From Oopsacas minuta (lineage: Eukaryota; Porifera; Hexactinellida; Lyssacinosida; Leucopsacidae), in assembly GCA_024704765.1 (NCBI GenBank), contig JAKMXF010000335.1, positions 1-64,000 on the forward strand: DNA of 64,000 nt, in the 5' to 3' direction. Made by a program: the position numbers and the translations under genes. Under the pieces are notes generated by a model. That model made no database searches. It worked only from the letters and a program-made list of their open reading frames with translations, and was not told where the DNA came from. Below are positions 54,142 through 64,000 of the stretch, one piece after another; the first letter of the stretch is position 1, and every line of letters begins with the position of its first letter.

Positions 54142-54806
54142 TACTACCAAATGTTACCTTTAATATGGTAGAGAAATATTGCTTGAGCAAGCACTAATGG
54201 CCTGAATTTTAATAATTCATTGCTAGCATGCATATTCCAACTGCTATAAAAGTGGTTATCTTTACACAGCTAGATTAGACATGACACCACTGAAATTTTG
54301 GGAACAGGTGAAAACAGCTGTATTGATAAATTGTGTATAAAAATTCGCATCATTCAAAACCAGGCAACCCAATTTGGGAAAAAGCTCAAAAGTCTAAACT
54401 TCACGCGGGGTTGGTAAGTATGTTTAAATGTATATGATTAGGGTATCAGACAAGCCATTAGTAGGCTATGCACTAATAAATTTATTTGGAGTTATACATA
54501 TATTATGATTATTATGGCCTTTTGGGGAGGAGAATTTAACCGAGAGCAAAATTGCCGGCTAATTGGAAATTGAGCTACTATATTCTAAGTGTGAAATTAT
54601 AGTTTCTATTTCGCATATTATATTAGAATCCATTGTACTATAATCAGCTGGAACTTGTTGCAAAGGGAAACCAGCTAAGTTAATGTTAATTTCAATATTG
54701 GTTATTGTTTTGAAAATTCTATTCGGACAGCTTATAATGTTTCGTTATCCAAGGCTGTTGCTGCGTCCTTTCCGGTGTGGTAGTGTCATGTGTCCTCCCT
54801 AAATTC

Positions 54807-55030
54807 TGTCCCCCCGGACTAGTGGCACTAGGGCCAAATGTCCCCCGGACTAGTGACACTAGGGCAAGGAGTCCCGCCGACGAATGGCACTAGTGTGGAG
54901 TGTCCCCCCGGACCTCTGGCACTAGGGTAAGTAGTCCCCACTTTGGGTCAGATGTCCCCCGGACTACTGACCCTAGTGCCAGAGGTCCGGGGGACATATC
55001 ACCCTAGTGCCACAAGTCCGGGGGGACAGC
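54807..55030. repeat. GC-rich minisatellite arranged as a large palindrome
   Basis: Units of about 30-36 bp, TGTCCCCCGGACTAGTGGCA plus CTAGGGCAA, repeat from 54807. From about 54960 the same unit appears in reverse complement (CTAGTGCCAGAGGTCCGGGG and GACA). The block is strikingly GC-rich in an AT-rich region. No gene is supported in it, although an ORF crosses it on each strand. Confidence 0.75.
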
Positions 55031-55222
55031 TCACCCGGAGGACCACTGCCCCTCTGACACCGGTAATACATATTGCGGCTTGCTACGAAATTCTTAAAAT
55101 AACAAAACCATATCCAGCCCAGCTGGCGGAACATTATGAAAACAAATTTTGTTGTTGCTGTTGTTGGCACTCTAGCTACTGCCCGAATTCGGTGATTGGG
55201 TTACGCTAGTAGTGTTGCATTA

Positions 55223-55262
55223 GTAGACTGTCTCTCTACTTTATAGTTTTGAGACAGTCTAC
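55223..55262. repeat. 12-bp perfect hairpin
   Basis: GTAGACTGTCTC and GAGACAGTCTAC are separated by 16 bases. No oligo-T run follows. Confidence 0.55.
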
Positions 55263-55512
55263 TTGTGAACAGAAAAATGAATATAAATTATAGGTTTAAA
55301 ATATTCATGACATCTTTTTGAAGCAAAACTCAAATGAGCACAACTACATCCTTATTAAATCAAATAATTATTAACTAGTAACACATCTTTGTAAGAATGA
55401 CATTATCTATCTAATTAATCTTTGGTTGTTGAATGCCCGAAGTCGAATTGTATTTCTAATAAATAATTCCTACTAGAAATAATTAATGATATATTATTGG
55501 CTATGATAGAAA

Positions 55513-55523
55513 GTATAAAAAGG
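55513..55523 (+). promoter_or_regulatory. TATA-like box upstream of the 8-TM receptor gene
   Basis: GTATAAAAAGG lies about 70 bp before the ATG at 55582, a sensible distance for a core promoter with a short leader. It is a sequence match only. Confidence 0.4.
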
Positions 55524-55581
55524 ATATAAAATCCAGTGTAATTACAGCTAAGTACAATTGAGTTACTTTTAAACTAGAAAC

Positions 55582-57486
55582 ATGTCAGTAGAGGATGTAA
55601 ACCAATCCAGTTCCTGTGAAGGTTATGGAACAACGTCAATCGATTGTCTTCTTGAAAATGGTTCAATCGAGGTAAATAACCAACTTAGTCCCAGTAAAAT
55701 ACCGGTAGACAGTGTTCTTCAATCTGGTTCAATCGAGGTAGATAGCGAGCCAAGTCCTTCTAAGGGTGATGCTACAACATTACTAGATTGCCTTATTGAA
55801 AATAGTTCAATCGAGGTAGATAACCAATTCAGTCCTTGTGAAATGTCAACGTCAATAGACAGTGTTCTTGAAAATAGTTCACAAAACGAGATGGATAATC
55901 AACCCAATGAAAGGAAATGCACCATGTCAATCAATAATATCCTCCAAAATAATTCTCAATTTGATAAAGAGAATCAATACAGGCCTGATCGCACCAGGAA
56001 AACCGCGTCAATACACAATATCCTTGAAAGGAATTTACAAATGGAAGAACTGGGCCAACAGAGCGCTTGCAATTTAAATAAAAAGGTGTCCATAGGTAGT
56101 ATTTATGCGAATTCTCAATCGGGATTGATTACCGCAAAGAAAACAACGAATAAACATGTAGACAAACCCCGAAGAATATCAGTGAAACTAGAGATAATTC
56201 TCTGGAGAATTTTCATAATTATTGGTATGCTGTTGGTGTGGAGCGTTGTGTTGATACCAGTCTTATTGAGTAGCACACAAGGGGTATTTGAATTTCCACA
56301 TAATACAACCATTAACGAAGAACTCCTCATAAAGGCAAATTTAACAAATAAGATAGTAACATGTCCATTTCAGTATAAGTTCTCTCCTGTAGTGAATTCT
56401 TGTCAACCAATTTGTGGGAAATGGAGTAGTTGTGGGCCAATATGCTATTATTTTGAACGCGCAACATATACAATCATTGCTATAGCTGGAATAATTACAA
56501 GCTGTGTTGCATTAGTCACTTGGATTCGTCTATCCTCCAATTGGAAATTCCATCATCATCCAATCTTTATTGGAATCATTGTCAATTTAATTCAAAGTAT
56601 AGCAATTGGAATCATTGACATTCCTGGAGCATATTACTTCACTTGTGGAGGTAAGGATGTTGATGATCTCAGTGTGGAGAAAGATCATGCTCTTCGTACA
56701 CAAATTCTAGGTGCAATCATCCATTCATTTGCTCTGTCCAACAGAATCTGGTTTGTAGTAGCGTTAATATACATCTTGCTTCGGATTTCATTCCCACTTA
56801 GAGAAATTTTCACTACCCGGAAAATGAAAATTATCCTAATTACTATAGAGATAATCGTCTGTATATGTATTCCTCTGTTGACTGAAGTAATTACCTTTGC
56901 CACTGGGTCATTATACGTACATTCTCCGAAAATTTTACTACCTGTGCCTGACAACAGATTATTTGCTGCATTTTTCGGATTTGTTCCCCATGCGTTCATT
57001 ACATCTTTTACAATGAGCGTCATTCTACTTATCATCTATAAAATACGGACGCAGATTATGGCTAACAATACCAAGATTCAGGGGATTGAAAAAAGATTGT
57101 TGTTCTTTTCAGGTCTATATTTTCTGCTGACTGTCATCGTAGCTGTCTCAGTTTCGATACATCTTGTGATCGACTCTGAGTTGGGGTATCGAGTAGAGGA
57201 ATACAGGGCAACACTCACACTTAACAGCATGGTACAACCTACAAACAATTCGTTTGCTAGCAATAATACTGTATTGAGCTTGCTCCCGATTGAGGATAGG
57301 CTAAGAATAACTGACGTTTCTGTTCCCTTACAAATCTATCTGAGTGCAGCGAGCAACAGACTGATGTTTATCGTTGTGTTTGCTGTCACATACATTAACG
57401 TGTTCTCAATATCAAGGGTCAAAGCCTTATTCAACCTCAACTCCAAACCCAACAATGTTTTTACTAACAAGAATGCCAGAGTGTAA
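55582..57486 (+). CDS. Class F-like seven-TM receptor with N-terminal repeat array and extra TM
   Basis: 634 residues, single exon. Residues 15-180 hold about seven degenerate repeats of 20-30 residues built on TSIDCLLENGSIEVNNQ. A hydrophobic helix follows at 205-231, then a short region with NTT and a Cys cluster (CPFQYKFSPVVNSCQPICGK, SSCGPICYYF). The seven-TM core is near 293-316, 327-350, 375-400, 416-441, 460-487, 505-530 and 583-607. The CP...C...C cluster before TM1, and the TM1/TM2 pattern, recall frizzled/smoothened-like receptors that lack the CRD, but no decisive motif was seen. The extra helix would place the repeat array in the cytosol. The ligand is unknown. The TATA-like GTATAAAAAGG near 55513 fits a promoter. 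Confidence 0.55.
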   Translation: MSVEDVNQSSSCEGYGTTSIDCLLENGSIEVNNQLSPSKIPVDSVLQSGSIEVDSEPSPSKGDATTLLDCLIENSSIEVDNQFSPCEMSTSIDSVLENSSQNEMDNQPNERKCTMSINNILQNNSQFDKENQYRPDRTRKTASIHNILERNLQMEELGQQSACNLNKKVSIGSIYANSQSGLITAKKTTNKHVDKPRRISVKLEIILWRIFIIIGMLLVWSVVLIPVLLSSTQGVFEFPHNTTINEELLIKANLTNKIVTCPFQYKFSPVVNSCQPICGKWSSCGPICYYFERATYTIIAIAGIITSCVALVTWIRLSSNWKFHHHPIFIGIIVNLIQSIAIGIIDIPGAYYFTCGGKDVDDLSVEKDHALRTQILGAIIHSFALSNRIWFVVALIYILLRISFPLREIFTTRKMKIILITIEIIVCICIPLLTEVITFATGSLYVHSPKILLPVPDNRLFAAFFGFVPHAFITSFTMSVILLIIYKIRTQIMANNTKIQGIEKRLLFFSGLYFLLTVIVAVSVSIHLVIDSELGYRVEEYRATLTLNSMVQPTNNSFASNNTVLSLLPIEDRLRITDVSVPLQIYLSAASNRLMFIVVFAVTYINVFSISRVKALFNLNSKPNNVFTNKNARV

Positions 57487-59246
57487 ATAATTACTATACT
57501 TACAAAGTTGTACTGTAATCATAAGTACGTGTGTTATGTTTTATCATTTGTGATGCTTTTACAAAGATTGTCTGATTGCTATAAAAGTTATACATATTAA
57601 ATAACACTGTTTATGGAGTTATTCACAGCCAGAGCCGATGTTAGGGCAAGACAGGGAAATTATCCAGGATTATTGAGATCTAGTGAAATAATTAACTACT
57701 TCAATTCCAAAGCTAATTTCATACAACAATGTTGAATTTTTGTTGCATGGAAAATTTAACGTATGGTTGGCTTTAGATTATCTATCTACGAACCTCGCCA
57801 AACCTTTCGATGACCAAATATGTTTTGATTTCGACATACCTCATTCCTCTATACTACACCTTCAAAATTTCCCACGACCATGTTTGAGTTTTACCACAAC
57901 TGTATTGCAATATATCAGAGATCACGAGGCCAGAGTCTTATACATGCTGTCTGGTTAATCTTAACATGTATCTACTAACTAACATTCGATAAATTTCTAT
58001 GAATCTTAGCTGAACATTGGCAGGGTAGAGAGAATATTAGAATTTGTAAACTGATATATTATAGGCGCTATGGTCATTATGTATTTTGTAATAATCCATA
58101 CCTAATAATGGATCTTTCCATCCTCCTGGCAGGAATAGTGGAAGAGATTGGGTAAAATAATACACCATAATTTCCCCTATTAGATAACATACACCACAAG
58201 GTAATACTTACAGGTTAAATTGTAATATTATATACTTATTGTGAGAATATTAACTGTAATGAATAACATATTGAAAACCTGAATAGCACACTATTCAGCA
58301 TGACAAAGGATTGAAATTGAAAAAACAATCAGTGAGCCTTGTCATGTTATACAAGCAATAAGTAGAAAATTAATGCTTGGTCTTTAATGGATCTGTAATA
58401 TTTTGATAATTGACAAAATCTCTTGGATAGAACCCTATACACATATGTTATCTAGAGTCACGCCGTGTCCATGTTTGTACTAACTACCAAGAAGTTCTCG
58501 TATTCCTCTCCTCAATGTAGTGTAGCTTTCTACCAAATATGAGAGAATTCTTTATGAATTAATATGGCCACAGACACAAAGAAATCTCTAATTGTATTCT
58601 GAATAAGGAGTATTCACAGTATCAAATTGAATCATATTAATTACGCTTGCAACTAATATAACTGTTGTTTGTAATTAATGATTCTGAACAAGAACTATAT
58701 GAGTCCAAACAGGACAAACATTTAGTATTTAATATCATTGTGTGTTAGTAATTAACGTCCTTAGTAAATGCTATCTCTCTCCAAGATTAAAGCACTCTTG
58801 AAAATCAGTAAAGTAACTACTATATTTACAAACAGTACCTCGAAAGTGTGACAGAACTTTTGTATTAAGGATTATTAGTACTTGTACTTGTACATTAACA
58901 TTATTTAAAGAGCTTAGACAATATAGGGGTTGGGCGGCGTCAACGGTCTGACCTGACCACTTTTGGCTTTGGCCTATTCAACTGTATGACCGGGTCTGGC
59001 AGCTTTACAATAGATCAAGCCAATCTGCCAATGGTCTGAAGGCCACTTAACGCGTTCCTCTGGCCTTGCAATAGATCACTCTCTGCTTCTCTATACTGAT
59101 TTAATGGAGCAATTTTCTGAATTTTGCTTACACATTTGCTTATTACATTAGTTATAAATTGTAAATGATGTATCATTTAAAAATAAATCTTGATAAGATG
59201 TAGAATATAGAGATTATATGCTTTGGAAATGAATATATTAATAAAG
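57487..59246. other. Intergenic between convergent genes
   Basis: AT-rich. The ORF at 57740-57958 (72 codons, plus) has no match. GC-richer patch at 58930-59060 (GGTCTGACCTGACC, TTGCAATAGATC) is probably an old repeat. No RNA gene seen. Confidence 0.4.
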
Positions 59247-61073
59247 TTAAGTATTTGATTCAACTTCATAATGCGCTACCTTATGCAAACCATCATGAAA
59301 CTTGTTTATAATCTTTTCCCAGAACTCAAGCGTTAAATCCTCATCCTCTGTCTCTAAACTATCTGGAATATTCTCTGCAGAGGGAGGGGAACTCCTAATT
59401 TCTTCTCCAGAAATATTTTCCTGTGTTTCTTCATCAACTTGTCTAGAACCTATTGAAGATATTGTCTCTAAGTTAAGAACTTCACTGTTTTGAATATTCC
59501 TCCCTGATTCAGTAGTAATATCAGTTGATTGATTTAGTAATTCTATCTCAGACATAACATGTCTTATTGATCCTTGAGGTGTAGACTGGACACGAGATGC
59601 ATCTAAAAGATTGGTCACATTGATAGTATTTGTAGCAGAAACAGTAGGTCCCTCTATGCTACGACTGTCATTCGTTTGGTTGAGAGAAATTGCTTCATTA
59701 ATGGCCAGAGGAAGCATGGTTTGTGATTTGAACCTTGACCGTAGGCTCGGTGATAATCTATGCAAATGCTCTTGCATAATGCTAACTGAAATGCTAGAAC
59801 TGTTCGTTTGTAATAATCCAATCAAATGATCAAATCTTGTAACAGCCATTAATTCTCTCTTCAGGATAATTAACCAACAAGCTGCTGCAATAGGAAGGAA
59901 TTGCATTGAGGGTGTGTCTAAGCATAAAAAGCAATTATCCCATATAAAATGTACTAAACTAGTCTGCATGTGTCCCACAAACATGTCCTGTATAAATGGT
60001 TTGAACAGCTGAGCGAGGGAAGATACCAGCTGGGGTTCACTGTTATATGTTAAACCACATAGAAAATGATACAAAATAGCTTCATGGGATTTAATAAGGG
60101 CTGTAACATTTAGCGAAAATTCCTTTAACCACATTTCAGTTCCATTAGTGGAGCTATCTGATTGAACAAATTCAGGCGCTGTTTGCAAGAAAGTAATAAA
60201 TAAAGCTAATATTTTCGATAGAATACCAGATTTATTCGGGACGATTGGACTGGATAGTAGTGTTGAGGTTTGTGGAGAATCTAATACAGCAATAACGAAT
60301 GGATATAGTAGTTTGATATGCTGCAGTCTAGGTTGATAATCCTGGAATATTACCTCAGTGTAATAGTATAAGCATTCTGCTAATAGTTCTTCTACAGTAT
60401 CTGTTATACTTCCTATTTTATTAGAAAAATCATTCAAAAGAGTTTTTATCTTATGTAAGCTATCTCCTGTGTGTATTTGCTGACGTTTTATTGTAAGCTC
60501 AATTACTCGCTCTAAATTATGAGCCTGTAGGCAAGACTTCCATACTAAACATCTCATATGAGGAGGAACACTCCTATTCAGATACTTACTGAACTGGCTT
60601 CGCATTTCACAAGCATTACCAGGTTTATCCAACATGAAATCACTGACGTTAAGTAATGAAGATTGTCTGTCAGATAATCCATGTCTAGCTAGAGAATCAT
60701 TCACAGTGCTACTTATTGTACGAGATATTCTTTGCATTGAATTGCTGTTATTTGATGAGATTTGTTTGAGTGCATCACTAATGCATTTTTCTTTTTCTTT
60801 TGGCGAAAAAGTGTGGAATTGAGATATATCGTCTAACTGTGATATTATTGCACTGTATAACTGATCTGAGAGTTCGTTCCATTCTCTGAGACTAGAAACC
60901 TCCAATTGGATTGTGTTATACCATTTTGAGATAATGTCATGTGCATCTTTAGAATTATTCATTGACAATCTATTGAGCAATAAACCAGTAACTAAATGTA
61001 TATTTATAGCAATTACGTACAGCGATGTTGCTAGTATAATACTTGGATATCGAGTAATATACGTACATAACAT
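59247..61073 (-). CDS. TBC (RabGAP)-like domain protein
   Basis: 608 residues, single exon, ending in TAA. The first 37 residues are hydrophobic (SIILATSLYVIAINIHLVTG); Met38 (MNNSKDAHDI, at 60962) may be the true start. RSVPPHMRCLVWKSCLQAHN near residue 168 resembles the IP-LR--W opening of TBC domains. SLVHFIWDNCFLCLDTPSMQ and FLPIAAACWLIILKRELM resemble the WD--F family end. The central RxxxD and YxQ catalytic fingers of active RabGAPs are not evident, so it could be a non-catalytic member. The C-terminal 170 residues are acidic and Ser-rich. The family assignment is moderate. Confidence 0.5.
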   Translation of the reverse strand: MLCTYITRYPSIILATSLYVIAINIHLVTGLLLNRLSMNNSKDAHDIISKWYNTIQLEVSSLREWNELSDQLYSAIISQLDDISQFHTFSPKEKEKCISDALKQISSNNSNSMQRISRTISSTVNDSLARHGLSDRQSSLLNVSDFMLDKPGNACEMRSQFSKYLNRSVPPHMRCLVWKSCLQAHNLERVIELTIKRQQIHTGDSLHKIKTLLNDFSNKIGSITDTVEELLAECLYYYTEVIFQDYQPRLQHIKLLYPFVIAVLDSPQTSTLLSSPIVPNKSGILSKILALFITFLQTAPEFVQSDSSTNGTEMWLKEFSLNVTALIKSHEAILYHFLCGLTYNSEPQLVSSLAQLFKPFIQDMFVGHMQTSLVHFIWDNCFLCLDTPSMQFLPIAAACWLIILKRELMAVTRFDHLIGLLQTNSSSISVSIMQEHLHRLSPSLRSRFKSQTMLPLAINEAISLNQTNDSRSIEGPTVSATNTINVTNLLDASRVQSTPQGSIRHVMSEIELLNQSTDITTESGRNIQNSEVLNLETISSIGSRQVDEETQENISGEEIRSSPPSAENIPDSLETEDEDLTLEFWEKIINKFHDGLHKVAHYEVESNT

Positions 61074-62495
61074 CTTACAGCTAGTTAAAGTTATAATATA
61101 TTTCGTATTGGCAAGTTTTTGTCAACTTTCTCATTATTGGAATTTCAAACCAATCAGCCGCAGATGAAATTCCTAAGTCATAATAAAAACCAATAGCTTT
61201 CATAATTATATGTTAATTGCTACAACAGAACTCGGGGATAAGACGCACCACCTCGGGAATCAAAATAATATATACTTATTACTAACCGAAGTACGTTTTA
61301 ACCGAATATTCTTCTTATACAATTAGTACAAGAATAGAAATACGTTTTGGAGAAAAGTACGTAATAACCGAGTTCTACTGTGCGTATTTACGAAAATTTT
61401 CAAGTCTGTAATGTCACTGTAGGTTGTAAACCAAGGTTGTTCGATTTAAATATTTGATTTTAAATCACGATTAGAATCACCCTCAAAAAATCAAAAATAC
61501 ATAATTTCGTGATTTTACTGTGCTGACTAATACTATTACATGAGTATAGTGCCTCAGTTCTAAATTGGTTGACTTAGTATATATGCATATATTTCCAAAT
61601 AAATATCTGTGGTCTGTAAGTTCCCATTGAATTATAATATTTAGAACTCGGCACTATTAGAGCGACTGGCGGGGTAGAGAGATTTTCTCACCATTCGGGT
61701 TTGCTCATTCCGAAGTGAGGAATACGCTTGGAACGGCTAAAGCAGCTACTAAATACTCATTAATTGCTTGCCCATTCATTTTAAGGCGAATATTGAGGCT
61801 GCTTTCACTTGAAGACGAAATTGGCTAAAATGCCGTGTTATTAATCTATTAAATTAAATTATCTTTCACCAAATGTGGAACCAATCGATAATTTAATAAA
61901 AAGTAAAACAAAAAACATTCAAATATTATTGATTTTATATGATAAATGTATTATTAAAAAAATAACAATATTTGATATAATAAATACAAAACCTGGAGGG
62001 CGGGCGGTGAGACAAATACAATAAAATTTAACATTGCACAACTCACGAATTTTGTCTCCAATTGATTCACTTCACGATTACACAGTTTCAAGCACTTTTG
62101 AGAGAAGGCCAACACTTGGGAAGTCGAGGAAAATGGGACACTTATATACGGACGTATATTAGATCACAATTATAGTGTTTAGACTTGATTAGTGTGAACG
62201 AGAGCATTTTGGGCAAAGAAACATAAACACTCTAACAAATTGATTTATGCTCATTTGGTTCTGTTACAAAGTATGTTGCTGGAATGTATAGCTGAGTCCT
62301 ATAAAATTATAATGTTGTGTGAAAAGAAATAAAAATATACGTGAATCTTCATTGATATTATATTTGAATATATTTTGTTTTAACTATGTGTAGGTATTTA
62401 AGTGCATAAATACCAAATATTCAAAAAGTTTAATAATTTTCTGCTGAAAGTATCAAAATACTCTATTCACGATACTAATTTTCGTATTGGCAATG
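61074..62495. other. Intergenic, AT-rich
   Basis: Contains the MITE at 61223-61380. Otherwise low-complexity AT-rich DNA with a small GC patch near 61995. No gene. Confidence 0.4.
61223..61380. mobile_element. 158-bp MITE
   Basis: TA precedes CAACAGAACTCGGGGATAAG. The right end, reversed, reads CAGTAGAACTCGGTTATTAC. The right flank is TG instead of TA. Confidence 0.6.
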
Positions 62496-62795
62496 ATTAT
62501 TAGTATCAATTCAGAAATCCCTCAACTTTCCGATAGCTTCCTTTAAGGGAAATGCAGAATATAGTACCGTAGAATCTACTATTAGCTTTCTACGTCTTGA
62601 TTTCGCTAGTGATGCTAGAAGAGAGACTACAATCCTACAATATGATATTTATCCATCCAATCTGAGACTACAATGTGATATTTTATCCATCAAATCTGAA
62701 ATGACTAGGAATTAGAGTATTAGCCTCGCTAGTGAAAAGGAGAATGAAGCTTAAATCAATACGGATGGTGTTTCCATTAACACTTCCTCTTACAG
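62496..62795 (+). pseudogene. GPI-mucin family member F, decayed
   Basis: EIPQLSDSF is followed by a two-base loss, then SFKGNAEYSTVESTISF and DFASDARRE, matching the start of the family ectodomain. Further on, NTDGVSINTSS corresponds to DQDGVCSANTF. A 35-bp piece (GAGACTACAAT...ATCCATC) is duplicated in between. Several stops; no C-terminus. Confidence 0.6.
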
Positions 62796-63872
62796 GGTTG
62801 TATTAGAGATGCGACGCTAAAACGCCAGTATTGGTCGGATCTGATCCGTTCCTTGTTTAAGTTCAAAGGATACGGGATTGGACCGAACCGTCCTTAATTA
62901 TTATTAGCCGTCACAACTATGGGTCATACCAAGGTTCTCATCAACTTACGATTGCCGGACCGAATAAATATGTGACCAGTGTTTGAATATGTCTATAATT
63001 CATCGAGTGAATTGTTCTGTAATTCTCGCTATTCAGGCGAATTGAATGACAATTTCAGTTAGTGTATTAAATTTCTATATCTGACTTAATACACGATGGT
63101 GATTTCAAGAATGAAGATAGAACGCGATTCAGTCAACACTGTAAAACTAAATTAATATAATCCAGCAAAATATATAAATACAAAAATTAGACATTCCGAA
63201 GAAATTAATAATTGTAATATATCTGTTTAATTATGACAGAAATCTTCATACTGTTGCCTATAACTATGACCCATTGGACTCTTGAACTCTCTATGACTTT
63301 AAGAGAAATTCAGAAATATTTATTTAATTCGGTATTACGTTTTAAAATTGTGCTGGCAGTTGCAAAGCACGAATAATGGACAAGGTTGATTCAGTGGAAA
63401 GTTCAGCGATGCTTTGATCACAAAAATCGAAATTGACATTATCAATAAATAATTTTACAAAATTAGCAATGATCTATAGATGTATGAAAATTTTTCAGTT
63501 CTCTAGAGAAAAGTATATTTGTCAATAAATACAAATCAGTTCACTACTTAAGTCATCTGGTTTAATGTTATATGTTGCATTTCGGAGAATTCCATAATTT
63601 GAACTAACAATTTAGCATATTTTGCAATATTCAAAGATAAATCTCTGAAAAACAAAATATACAAGTACTATGCCAGCGGCACGTGGTCCACAGAGGACAG
63701 CAGGGATCCACGGATCAAAGAATTTGCATTACAGTCTATGGGAGGGATTCACAGAATGTGATATAATTAGCATAGGGGTCTACTGGCGAAAATGGTTGGG
63801 AACCGCTGTACTATACGTATGTCAGATATGAATTATACAATATTTGTTTTTATTAGCAGCTATTCTCTCCAG
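62796..63872. other. Intergenic with a hAT-like repeat, copy 2
   Basis: The stretch 63660-63812 ends, reversed, in CAGCGGTTCCCAACCATTTT and shares GTCCACAGAGGACAGCAGGG-like sequence with 52.65 kb and 50.7 kb. The rest is AT-rich. Confidence 0.5.
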
Positions 63873-64000
63873 ATGAACAGCATTATTAGACCAGTGATAA
63901 TATTATTGATTTTGTATTATACAACAAACGCAGAGTTCCCAATCCTCTCAAAAGAGTTATTCCTTTGAGGTAATAGCTAAATACGTAGTAAGAGATCTGA
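63873..64000 (+). pseudogene. GPI-mucin family member G, frameshifted and cut by the window edge
   Basis: MNSIIRPVIILLILYYTTNA is a signal peptide followed by EFPILSK. After that the family sequence SYSFEVIAKYVVRDL appears in another frame, so one or two bases are out of place near 63950. Without correction a TGA follows. The remainder is beyond the window. Confidence 0.6.

Noticed and set aside
54943-55209. ORFs across the GC-rich palindromic minisatellite
   Set aside because: Reading frames follow the repeat and stop just outside it.
57740-57958. 72-codon ORF after the 8-TM receptor
   Set aside because: No start context, domain or paralogue in the window.

Overview
This is a nuclear, AT-rich animal sequence. 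Several genes match conserved metazoan families: DHRS11-type SDR, PPP1R37, DPM2, an arylacetamide-deacetylase-like hydrolase, site-1 protease (MBTPS1), a GLUT12-type sugar transporter and TRAF-type zinc fingers. Canonical GT-AG introns can be followed frame by frame in three genes, and the rest look like single-exon genes. NHL-propeller proteins, SEFIR/LRR proteins, truncated TRAFs and lineage-specific membrane proteins suggest an early-branching metazoan such as a sponge. The exact group is inference.

Layout. 0-11 kb: end of a DD37D mariner element, DHRS11-like SDR (-), an orphan multi-pass membrane protein (+), a 730-bp hAT-type element with a perfect 8-bp target duplication, then PPP1R37, DPM2 and an AADAC-like hydrolase, all on the minus strand. 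11-15.3 kb: a SEFIR+LRR gene with two frame breaks and a broken NHL-repeat gene. 16-21.4 kb: a plus-strand tandem array of secreted, probably GPI-anchored, mucin-stalked proteins. One has a frame-shifted minisatellite stalk, two carry a single in-frame TAG and one is a relic. Relatives lie at 49 kb (intact), 62.5 kb (relic) and the right edge (frameshifted).

23-41.5 kb is one minus-strand gene, MBTPS1, with ten exons placed here. The Asp, His, Asn and Ser of the subtilase active site all fall in the reconstructed exons. Its introns hold a complete plus-strand TRAF-like gene, an orphan SRCR exon whose acceptor lies in a MITE end, a duplicated 98-aa ORF, a broken NHL gene, a tRNA-His-like relic, an 840-bp foldback and several TA-flanked MITEs. 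42-52 kb: a 692-bp hAT element inside a 22-bp minisatellite, a second orphan membrane protein with decayed neighbours, a four-exon GLUT12-like gene, an intact member of the mucin family and the only intact NHL-repeat gene. 52-64 kb: an inverted GC-rich minisatellite, an 8-TM class-F-like receptor with an N-terminal repeat array, a TBC-like protein, and remnants.

The conserved genes are housekeeping (ER mannosylation, PP1 regulation, SREBP/ATF6 processing, sugar uptake). The rest is rapidly evolving surface and immune-type material (SEFIR, TRAF, NHL, SRCR, GPI-mucin families) with many nearly complete copies carrying one or a few lesions, plus dense small DNA transposons. The most distinctive features are the GPI-mucin family with its frame-tolerant stalk, an LRR unit that now appears to be an intron, and the SEFIR-LRR architecture.
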